Below are positions 1 through 5,255 of a stretch of DNA of 5,255 nucleotides, one piece after another. The translations under genes were made by a program, and so were the position numbers. The notes under the pieces were generated by a model. That model made no database searches. It was given only the letters and a program-made list of their open reading frames with translations, and had not been told where the DNA came from. Every line of letters starts with the position of its first letter. Positions within the stretch are counted from its first letter, which is position 1. The DNA comes from Acidobacteriaceae bacterium (GTDB taxonomy: Bacteria > Acidobacteriota > Terriglobia > Terriglobales > Acidobacteriaceae): NCBI GenBank assembly GCA_003165855.1, contig PMXH01000527.1, positions 1 to 5,255 on the forward strand. The letters run 5' to 3'.

Positions 1-387
1 TGCGAGAAGTTTGCCCACACCCGCTTTGAACCCAGCGGCTGGAGCGGTAATCCCGACATCGGCTACGCCAAGTCGATCATGGACTACATCTTCCGCTGGC
101 TCCGGCTGCGTTTCCTCACCGGGCAGCAGCAGATGCTGTTCGAGAACTTCAGACTGCGGCCCTCAGCCCCCGGACCTCAGCCGGAAGGCATTGGAGATGT
201 GAACGGCGGAGTGTCCGGTCCGAAGCCCGAGGTCCGAGGTCCGGGGCCGGTTCACGCGTCGGACGCGCTGGCCGGCATCATCGACCTGGGCGACGCTCCC
301 ACCTGCAGCTTCTGCGGCAGCATCATGACGCGGAATGGCTCGTGCTATCGCTGCGGCAGTTGCGGGAGCACGAGCGGGTGCTCGTAG
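1..387 (+). CDS. nrdJ: Adenosylcobalamin-dependent ribonucleotide reductase, C-terminal fragment
   Basis: This is the 3' end of a class II ribonucleotide reductase, which makes deoxyribonucleotides in the cytoplasm using adenosylcobalamin as radical generator. The frame is open from base 1, so the start and catalytic barrel lie upstream of the window; 128 codons are visible. Residues 1-50 carry the conserved end of the catalytic domain (TRFEPSGW, NPDIGYAKSIMDYIFRWL). Residues 51-95 form a Pro/Gly-rich linker. Residues 102-128 form the Cys-rich tail (C102, C105, C115, C118, C121, C127), ending in the family-typical SGCS. By family knowledge, tail cysteines pass reducing equivalents to the active-site disulfide. 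The linker is encoded partly by repeated GAGGTCC units. A second copy of the tail lies 586 nt downstream. The family call is firm; the symbol rests on the tail and the DYIFRWL region only. Confidence 0.93.
   Translation, partial: CEKFAHTRFEPSGWSGNPDIGYAKSIMDYIFRWLRLRFLTGQQQMLFENFRLRPSAPGPQPEGIGDVNGGVSGPKPEVRGPGPVHASDALAGIIDLGDAPTCSFCGSIMTRNGSCYRCGSCGSTSGCS
168..246. repeat. Inverted 11-mer and GAGGTCC units inside the nrdJ linker
   Basis: CCCCGGACCTC at 168-178 is the exact reverse complement of GAGGTCCGGGG at 236-246. The right arm sits on two consecutive GAGGTCC units (229-235 and 236-242). The same 11-mer recurs in direct orientation at 985-995, just after the duplicated nrdJ tail. Both arms here lie in the region encoding the Pro/Gly-rich linker, so short repeat units appear to have built part of that linker. 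Chance cannot be excluded in GC-rich DNA. Confidence 0.5.
292..387 (+). repeat. nrdJ tail repeat, copy A (gene-attached)
   Basis: This is the last 96 bases of nrdJ, encoding the Cys-rich tail and the TAG stop. It aligns without gaps to 878-973 at a constant offset of 586. From the first tail Cys codon to the stop (304-387 against 890-973), I count 74 identical bases of 84. Similarity fades upstream of about 292. The two copies are direct repeats flanking a cassette with two small genes. Confidence 0.9.
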
Positions 388-414
388 GCGTGATCTGGAT
401 GGCGGTGTCGAAGC

Positions 415-648
415 ATGGAGTTCAGGATCGTCGGCCGTATTGTCGATGTGGAAGTCATTGCGGCCGGCACCGCCATTCGAAAGCGAAAGAGGCTTTGGAG
501 GTTGTACGGCAAGGGGCGCTGGAGGAAACTCAAGGGAATTGCAACGGTTGAATTTCCTGATGGTACGATATCGCATGCGGAAGTCCACTGGTACGAAGCC
601 CACGGCATCGGCGCGAAAGACCACAAGATCAAACGGGTCATTGATTGA
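415..648 (+). CDS. Hypothetical basic small protein (77 aa)
   Basis: I cannot assign a function. The protein is 77 residues, with a beta-like start (FRIVGRIVDVEVIAAG), a strongly basic stretch at about residues 22-41 (RKRKRLWRLYGKGRWRKLKG), a segment ATVEFPDG and a conserved-looking HWYEAHGIG near residue 58. The pattern looks like a real protein family rather than chance, and I have an impression of similar short proteins in other bacteria that I cannot verify. The ATG at 415 is the first start after the in-frame stops at 385-387 and 391-393; no strong Shine-Dalgarno precedes it. It begins 27 nt after the nrdJ stop and ends 1 nt before the next gene, so it is probably translated from the nrdJ transcript. 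There is no signal peptide or membrane segment. The basic patch could bind nucleic acid, which is speculation. Confidence 0.72.
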   Translation: MEFRIVGRIVDVEVIAAGTAIRKRKRLWRLYGKGRWRKLKGIATVEFPDGTISHAEVHWYEAHGIGAKDHKIKRVID

Positions 649-649
649 T

Positions 650-877
650 ATGAAGAGCGATGCCCAGTTCGCGGTCTGCATCTCGAATAAGGGATACGCG
701 GCCTCCTTAGAGGTGCGCAAGATTTATCGTCTTATTCCAGATAAGGCCGGGTCGAAGCACGGTCTGGTTCGAGTGGTTGATGAAATGGGGGAGGATTATT
801 TGTTTCCGGAGGAGTACTTCGTTTCTTTGAGGCTGCCTCAGGCTGCGGAACGGGCGGTATTGAGGGCAACACCCTAG
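650..877 (+). CDS. Hypothetical small protein (75 aa), coupled to the upstream ORF
   Basis: No function is recognised. The protein is 75 residues of mixed charge, soluble, with no signal peptide. Recognisable blocks are FAVCISNKGYAASLEVRKIY at the N-terminus, HGLVRVVDEMGEDYLFPEEY in the centre and LPQAAERAVL at the end; the centre suggests a compact beta fold. The ATG at 650 follows the stop of the preceding gene in the string TGATATG, a 1-nt gap typical of translational coupling, and there is no independent Shine-Dalgarno. An in-frame ATG at 335 would give a longer ORF, but it would overlap nrdJ and the 77-aa gene entirely, so 650 is preferred. The stop TAG at 875-877 directly abuts the second nrdJ tail copy, which is in the same frame. 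The gene is probably real because its sequence looks protein-like and the pair is tightly packed. Confidence 0.72.
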   Translation: MKSDAQFAVCISNKGYAASLEVRKIYRLIPDKAGSKHGLVRVVDEMGEDYLFPEEYFVSLRLPQAAERAVLRATP

Positions 878-973
878 GCCGATCCCAGTTGCAGCTTCTG
901 CGGCAGCGTCATGACGCGGAACGGTTCGTGTTATCGGTGCGGGAGTTGCGGGAGCGCGAGCGGGTGCAGCTAG
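878..973 (+). pseudogene. Detached second copy of the nrdJ Cys-rich tail (copy B)
   Basis: Translated from 878, this gives ADPSC, then the same Cys-rich tail as nrdJ with all six Cys positions and the SGCS end, followed by TAG at 971-973. Against the gene-attached tail, the 27 residues from the first Cys differ only at I to V and T to A. Six of the eight changed codons are synonymous, including TCG to AGC for the last Ser. This pattern means the copy was under protein-level selection for much of its divergence, or came from a related functional nrdJ. It has no start codon of its own apart from an internal ATG at 911. It is in frame with the 75-aa ORF and separated from it only by that ORF's TAG. 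It is most simply a displaced nrdJ 3' end; expression by stop readthrough is possible but unsupported. Confidence 0.85.
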
Positions 974-1052
974 GAAACTGACTGGAGGTCCGGGGGCGAA
1001 AGCGACCAGACAGCGTTAGACGAGAAGAGTAAGAATTATCCGAACTGTGAGG

Positions 1053-1086
1053 GGGTCACGGCGATGCCGCGGCCCTTTCTGTCTTT
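1053..1086 (+). terminator. Rho-independent terminator of the nrdJ unit
   Basis: The ten-position stem pairs 1053-1062 with 1066-1075 around a GAT loop. It has eight Watson-Crick pairs, one G-T wobble (1056/1072) and one A-C mismatch (1058/1070). The T-rich stretch TTTCTGTCTTT follows directly. It lies 80 nt after the stop of the second tail copy and before mrr, so it fits the 3' end of an nrdJ transcript that includes the two small genes. Confidence 0.65.
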
Positions 1087-1113
1087 GGAGGTGACACTGA
1101 CTTGAATTATTAA
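1085..1113 (+). promoter_or_regulatory. Weak candidate promoter for mrr
   Basis: TTGGAG (1085-1090) and TATTAA (1108-1113) are separated by 17 nt, with about 3 of 6 and 4 of 6 matches to the sigma70 consensus. The hexamers are placed just after the upstream terminator, 55 nt before the mrr start. This is the best pair I could find in the short gap, but it is weak. A promoter is expected here because of the terminator upstream. Confidence 0.25.
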
Positions 1114-1154
1114 GCACATGCGGAAAATTGTGGCGGCTTTGAAATTGCTTGCCT

Positions 1155-1159
1155 AGGAG
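1155..1159 (+). promoter_or_regulatory. Shine-Dalgarno that fixes the mrr TTG start
   Basis: AGGAG lies 9 nt upstream of TTG at 1169-1171. No ATG or GTG in this frame is comparably placed. The resulting N-terminus (MPIPDFQTVMRPLL) lines up with the start of E. coli Mrr (MTVPTYDKFIEPVL, recalled), so the TTG start is well supported. Confidence 0.8.
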
Positions 1160-1168
1160 TAATTCACT

Positions 1169-2080
1169 TTGCCAATTCCCGATTTCCAGACAGTTATGCG
1201 CCCGCTGCTTGATTTTGCGTCAGACGGGAAAGAGCATCCATTGGCCGAAGCGCGCGAGGCGCTTGCGCAAATCTTCAAGTTGACGGATCAGGAGACAAAG
1301 GAGCTCCTGCCCAGTGGCAGGCAGGCCATCTTTGGCAATCGCGTGGCTTGGGCTAAGGTCTATCTCACTCGCGCCGGTGCATTCCGTGCGCCGCGGAGGG
1401 GCTATTTCCAAATCACGGAGGCTGGACGTCAGCTGCTCGGGGAGGTGCCTAAACGCATAACGATCAAAGAATTGATGGACCGGTCTCCAGAATTTGCGGA
1501 GTTCAGGGCGCCGAAACAGCACAAGGACGCCGCCACTCCAGCCGCAGTCGAGGACGAGGGCCAGACCCCAGAGGAGATGTTGGAAAATGCATATCAGAGG
1601 TTCAGGAATAACATTGCTTCTGAGCTGTTGGACCGCGTGAAGGCGGCTAGTGCGGAGTTCTTTGAACGATTGGTGGTGGAACTCCTCTTAAGCATGGGCT
1701 ATGGCGGTTCGCGCAAGGAGGCGGGGGAGGCGATAGGAAAAGCTGGGGATGAAGGTATCGACGGAATTATCAACGAAGACCGGCTGGGGCTAGACGCTAT
1801 TTACATTCAGGCAAAGAAGTGGGAGGGTGGCGTGGGCCGCCCGGAAATTCAAAAGTTTGTCGGGGCCCTTCATGGCAAGAGAGCAAAAAAGGGAGTGTTT
1901 ATCACGACTAGTAGTTTTTCAGCCGACGCGGTCGAATATGTGGGAAAGATCGATCCGAAGGTTGTGTTAATTGACGGTCGGCATTTGGCGAATCTGATGA
2001 TCGACTTCAACGTTGGCGTCACGCCCGTTACGTCATACGAGACCAAGCGGATCGATTCGGATTATTTTAGCGAAGAGTGA
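1169..2080 (+). CDS. mrr: Mrr-type (type IV) restriction endonuclease
   Basis: Mrr proteins are cytoplasmic endonucleases that cut modified DNA (methyladenine or methylcytosine in E. coli) and need no partner methylase. At 303 residues this matches E. coli Mrr (about 304). Residues 1-95 form the winged-helix N-terminal domain (WAKVYLTRAG 61-70, GYFQITEAG 78-86). Residues 100-140 are a polar linker. Residues 150-285 form the PD-(D/E)xK catalytic domain: FERLVVELLLSMGYGG (165-180), GDEGIDGII (193-201) with catalytic D198, and YIQAKKW (212-218) with Q214 and K216, then GVFITTS (242-248). All catalytic residues are present, so it should be active. It ends in DYF plus three residues, as in E. coli. 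No methyltransferase or specificity gene is adjacent in the window, consistent with a solitary type IV enzyme. It starts with TTG behind a good AGGAG. Confidence 0.93.
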   Translation: MPIPDFQTVMRPLLDFASDGKEHPLAEAREALAQIFKLTDQETKELLPSGRQAIFGNRVAWAKVYLTRAGAFRAPRRGYFQITEAGRQLLGEVPKRITIKELMDRSPEFAEFRAPKQHKDAATPAAVEDEGQTPEEMLENAYQRFRNNIASELLDRVKAASAEFFERLVVELLLSMGYGGSRKEAGEAIGKAGDEGIDGIINEDRLGLDAIYIQAKKWEGGVGRPEIQKFVGALHGKRAKKGVFITTSSFSADAVEYVGKIDPKVVLIDGRHLANLMIDFNVGVTPVTSYETKRIDSDYFSEE

Positions 2081-2085
2081 AGGCG

Positions 2086-2118
2086 CGAGTTCCTTTCACT
2101 GCGGGACTCGTTCTATTT
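2086..2118 (+). terminator. Probable terminator after mrr
   Basis: CGAGTTCC (2086-2093) pairs with GGGACTCG (2103-2110): eight pairs, one of them a G-T wobble, with a 9-nt loop. TTCTATTT follows. The hairpin begins 5 nt after the mrr stop codon. The T tract is interrupted, so efficiency is uncertain. Confidence 0.5.
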
Positions 2119-2200
2119 CCAGCAGGCTTGCGGCGCGGCAGAGGTCGTGCCCTTCCCGGTCGTAGCGCTGCCGAATCCTCAGAGGGATGGACTGGGGAAT

Positions 2201-2231
2201 CCCACTCTTCGCAAAGTGCGCGAAGAATGGG
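2201..2231. repeat. Stem-loop 1 of the convergent gap
   Basis: CCCACTCTTCGC (2201-2212) and GCGAAGAATGGG (2220-2231) pair at 11 of 12 positions around a 7-nt loop, AAAGTGC. No T run follows on either strand, so it is not a classical terminator. It resembles a palindromic repeat unit. Confidence 0.7.
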
Positions 2232-2280
2232 GCACCCGCGGTTTGGGGTGGTGTCGGCGAACAGCAGGTTCCTCGACTCC

Positions 2281-2311
2281 GAAAGGTCATCCGCTTCGCG
2301 AATGATCTTTC
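2281..2311. repeat. Stem-loop 2 of the convergent gap
   Basis: GAAAGGTCATCCGC (2281-2294) pairs with GCGAATGATCTTTC (2298-2311) over 14 positions: 12 Watson-Crick pairs, one G-T wobble and one C-A mismatch, with a TTC loop. It is followed by CTCCGCTCGGAATGACA, a string I associate with dispersed Acidobacteriota repeats. The long stem and tiny loop suit a cruciform or REP-like unit. Confidence 0.7.
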
Positions 2312-2391
2312 TCCGCTCGGAATGACAAGAGTTTCTTGGGAGCTTGTGGCGCTACTGAAGTCGCGCCCTGATACGAATCTAAGGCCTTCAT

Positions 2392-2412
2392 CGCAGCGCT
2401 GAAAGCGCTGCG
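2392..2412. repeat. Perfect 9-bp stem-loop 3 near the DUF2059 3' end
   Basis: CGCAGCGCT (2392-2400) and AGCGCTGCG (2404-2412) are exact reverse complements around GAA. On the minus strand it lies about 40 nt past the DUF2059 stop codon and could stabilise or end that transcript. No T tract follows on either strand, so intrinsic termination is unlikely. Confidence 0.7.
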
Positions 2413-2436
2413 CCACCCAAAATCGACCGGACTCTC

Positions 2437-2458
2437 TTCTACTTCTACTTCTACTTCT
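2437..2458. repeat. TTCTAC hexamer microsatellite over the DUF2059 stop
   Basis: Three full TTCTAC units (2437-2442, 2443-2448, 2449-2454) plus TTCT give 3.7 copies. Read on the minus strand in the DUF2059 frame they spell AAG TAG repeatedly, giving three tandem in-frame TAG codons. Length change by whole units would leave the protein end unaltered. Confidence 0.85.
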
Positions 2459-2963
2459 GCGGCGAATCGGTCTTCTCCTCGGTTCGCTTGAGCACGGCGT
2501 CGACTTCCGCCTGGATTCGCGGATAGACCGCCCGCATGGTTTCCGCCGCCACCGAGGGCATCTCGTGAAGAAACTTCTGGCCTACCGGAGAAGAATAAAA
2601 AGCAATCAATCCGTCAATCTCGGACTTCGTGAAGTGCCGCTGATAGACGGGGATCATGTCGCTTAGCATCGCGTCCATGGGAAAGTTCTTGATGACGTCC
2701 TCGGACTCGCGGTCCAGGCGCGCCAGTTCTTCCGCGGTAACATCGGGACGCTTTTTCTTGATCTCCTCGCGGTTCAGGCTCTGCATCTGCGCGAACACCT
2801 GTCGTATGGTCTGGCCCATCTGCTCCCGGCTGGCCATCACATCAAACAGCCTCCTGACGTCTTCTTTCGAAGCTGCGTCGGGAGCGACGGAAACCGTGGT
2901 CTGCGCACCGGCACACGTGGATAAAGCGAGAAGACACACGCACAGCAATGACTTCAATCCCAT
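2451..2963 (-). CDS. Exported DUF2059-domain protein
   Basis: This is a 170-residue protein with an N-terminal Sec signal: Lys4, a hydrophobic core (about 5-17) and a probable signal peptidase I site after AGA (18-20) before Gln21. Cys17 lacks a good lipobox (preceded by Ser-Thr), so a lipoprotein is less likely. The mature part is helical. Around residues 107-135, YQRHFTKSEIDGLIAFYSSPVGQKFL is the hallmark of DUF2059 (PF09832), a family of periplasmic proteins of unknown function. Charged helices such as REEIKKKRPDVTAEELARLD may be coiled coil. It starts 27 nt after the eno stop on the same strand with its own GGAGG (2968-2972) 4 nt before ATG, so it is probably the second gene of an eno operon. 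The C-terminus is Lys-rich and ends within a hexamer repeat. Envelope location is an inference from the signal peptide. Confidence 0.88.
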   Translation of the reverse strand: MGLKSLLCVCLLALSTCAGAQTTVSVAPDAASKEDVRRLFDVMASREQMGQTIRQVFAQMQSLNREEIKKKRPDVTAEELARLDRESEDVIKNFPMDAMLSDMIPVYQRHFTKSEIDGLIAFYSSPVGQKFLHEMPSVAAETMRAVYPRIQAEVDAVLKRTEEKTDSPQK

Positions 2964-2990
2964 AGAACCTCCGCAGTGAATGGCTGGTCC

Positions 2991-4301
<1,311 letters not shown>

Positions 4302-4368
4302 TCAGGGATGAGTTTTGAATCGTCGCCGACCGCAACCCCTTTCCCATGGAGTAGTTCTGAAACTCACG

Positions 4369-4395
4369 ATTATAGCGGATGGAAGATTACCGCAA
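4369..4395 (-). promoter_or_regulatory. Probable eno promoter
   Basis: On the minus strand there is a perfect -10 box TATAAT (4374-4369) with a partial -35, TTGCGG (4395-4390), at a short 15-nt spacing. Transcription would start near 4362, giving a leader of about 80 nt before the enolase ATG. The -10 match is exact; the -35 is only half matched. The position between two same-strand genes in a 212-nt gap fits an independent promoter for eno. Confidence 0.5.
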
Positions 4396-4452
4396 TGTGA
4401 CATCGCTCACAGGCTGGATAAGAGCTGACTTGGACGTGTCTGCACTTGAGTA

Positions 4453-4489
4453 TCTGGACCGCGTCCGGCTTGCCGGCAACTCGTCCAGA
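4453..4489 (-). other. Nested stem-loop just after the EAL gene
   Basis: TCTGGAC (4453-4459) and GTCCAGA (4483-4489) are perfect complements. Inside them CCGGC (4465-4469) and GCCGG (4472-4476) can also pair. The structure begins 3 nt past the EAL stop codon on the minus strand and may end or protect that transcript, but no T run follows, so it is not a convincing intrinsic terminator. Confidence 0.4.
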
Positions 4490-4492
4490 ATC

Positions 4493-5255
4493 TCAACTCA
4501 CGGCTTCCCACAAACGGGTTTCGAGCAACTTGGCGAACTCCTGAGGAAGGACCGGCCGGCTGAAAAAATATCCTTGTGCCTCGTCGCATTCGTGAGCCTG
4601 AAGAAACGCCAGTTGTTCTGGCGTTTCCACGCCCTCGGCAACCACCCGAAGCTTGAGGCTTCGGCCCATGCTGATCACTGCCTTCACGATGATCGTCTCG
4701 TCGGGAACGGTGGTGATCTGACCGACGAACGACTGGTCGATCTTGAGGGCATCGATGGGAAACTTTCTAAGATAGCTCAAACTGGAGTAACCCGTGCCGA
4801 AATCATCGACCGCGATTTGGACTCCCTTCGCTCGCAGTGCCTTGAGGATGCGCTCCGTGGACTCGGCATGCTTCATAAGAACACTTTCGGTCAACTCCAG
4901 CTCAAGAAGTCCCGGATCCAACCCCGTGTCCTTAAGAATTGCGGACACACCGGCAAGAAAGTTCTCGTCTCGTAACTGCATGGCAGAGACATTTACCGCC
5001 ATGGTACCCAGGGGCAGGCCTGCATCTACCCAGTCCCTGGCCTGCTGGCAGGCTTCGCGAAGCACCCAATTGCCGATGGGCAGAATAAGGCCACTGTCTT
5101 CCGCGACCGGAATAAATTGTGACGGCGGGACTGGTCCTCGAGTGGGATGTGTCCAACGTAGCAACGCTTCCGCCCCGGTAATCTCTCCTGTCCTTAGATT
5201 AACCTTAGGCTGGTAGTGCAACACGAATTCCCGCCGTTCCAAGGCGCGCCGCAGA
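4493..5255 (-). CDS. EAL-domain c-di-GMP phosphodiesterase, C-terminal part
   Basis: The EAL domain hydrolyses the second messenger c-di-GMP to pGpG, lowering its level and usually favouring motility over biofilm. Numbering from the Leu codon at 5240-5242, the visible motifs are HYQPKV (9-14), the EAL signature in GAEALLRW (E25), NVS (N84), LELTES (E116, E119), VDDFGTGYSS (D146, D147), LKID (K167), AEGVET (E203) and QGYFFSRP (Q223). All metal-binding and catalytic residues are in place, so the domain should be active. The frame stays open to the window edge (LRRALERREF), so the codon at 5242, a TTG, is not the real start. The upstream part is outside the window; many relatives carry PAS, REC or GGDEF modules there. 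It ends 212 nt before eno on the same strand, but the eno promoter suggests a separate unit. Confidence 0.94.
   Translation of the reverse strand, partial: LRRALERREFVLHYQPKVNLRTGEITGAEALLRWTHPTRGPVPPSQFIPVAEDSGLILPIGNWVLREACQQARDWVDAGLPLGTMAVNVSAMQLRDENFLAGVSAILKDTGLDPGLLELELTESVLMKHAESTERILKALRAKGVQIAVDDFGTGYSSLSYLRKFPIDALKIDQSFVGQITTVPDETIIVKAVISMGRSLKLRVVAEGVETPEQLAFLQAHECDEAQGYFFSRPVLPQEFAKLLETRLWEAVS

Larger units (their letters stand above)
2119..2436. repeat. Gene-free convergent gap with dispersed-repeat-like hairpin DNA
   Basis: Between the convergent mrr and DUF2059 genes I see no credible gene; the short open frames here translate to low-information Arg/Ser-rich peptides. The sequence instead has the look of intergenic repeats that I recall in Acidobacteriota genomes, for example ACTCTTCGC...GCGAAGAATGGGGCACCC, CTCCGCTCGGAATGACAAG and GCAGCGCTGAAAGCGCTGCG. 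It contains three separate stem-loops, listed on their own. Repeat status comes from recognition and structure, since only one copy of each lies in this window. Confidence 0.55.

Noticed and set aside
163..720. Antisense 185-codon open frame across nrdJ and the small genes
   Set aside because: It is an Ala/Arg/Pro-rich shadow of GC-rich coding DNA on the other strand, with no recognisable motif.
335..877. Long 180-codon frame starting inside the nrdJ tail
   Set aside because: It overlaps nrdJ and the whole 77-aa gene in another frame. Only its last 75 codons, from the coupled ATG at 650, have a protein-like pattern.
2096..2416. Minus-strand 106-codon frame in the convergent gap
   Set aside because: It spans all three palindromes and the mrr terminator, and its translation is low-information sequence typical of repeat DNA.
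4309..4366. Possible regulatory leader structure of eno (TGAGTTT at 4309-4315 pairing with AAACTCA at 4360-4366)
   Set aside because: It is only seven pairs over a long loop, with no match to a known riboswitch or leader; likely chance.
4379..4975. Plus-strand 198-codon frame over the EAL gene
   Set aside because: It is the complement of a clear EAL domain whose catalytic motifs are all on the minus strand.
5240..5242. Start codon for the EAL protein
   Set aside because: The codon is TTG inside LRRALERREF, a normal continuation into an upstream domain, and the frame is open to the window edge.

Overview
The window (about 5.3 kb, moderately GC-rich) looks like chromosomal DNA from a soil or sediment bacterium. 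A B12-dependent ribonucleotide reductase, a DUF2059 protein and intergenic hairpin repeats of a kind I associate with Acidobacteriota (Koribacter/Terriglobia-like genomes) point that way. The phylum is an inference of modest confidence. The repeats and protein families are recognised from memory, not from a search.

Plus-strand half (1-2118). The window opens inside the 3' end of nrdJ, the adenosylcobalamin-dependent ribonucleotide reductase, which ends at 387 with its Cys-rich tail. Two short, translationally coupled hypothetical genes follow (415-648 and 650-877). Directly after the second one, at 878-973, lies a second copy of the nrdJ Cys-rich tail, colinear with the first and ending in its own stop codon. 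Of the 28 codons from the first Cys codon to the stop, 8 differ, 6 of them synonymously. A good rho-independent terminator (1053-1086) closes this unit. Next comes a solitary Mrr-type (type IV) restriction endonuclease with a TTG start (1169-2080) and its own terminator-like hairpin (2086-2118).

Convergent gap (2081-2450). No gene is supported here. It holds three strong stem-loops and sequence that looks like dispersed intergenic repeats. It ends in a TTCTAC hexamer array that supplies three in-frame stop codons to the neighbouring minus-strand gene.

Minus-strand half (5255-2451). Reading leftwards there are: the C-terminal EAL (c-di-GMP phosphodiesterase) domain of a signalling protein that runs off the window; a 212-nt gap with a consensus TATAAT box; enolase (eno, full length); and, 27 nt downstream, an exported DUF2059 protein that is probably co-transcribed with eno.

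The feature most worth a second look is the nrdJ tail duplication flanking the two-gene cassette. It resembles the way some integrating elements (for example prophage e14 in icd) replace the 3' end of a host gene and displace the original copy, but no integrase is visible here. The other genes are ordinary members of known families.
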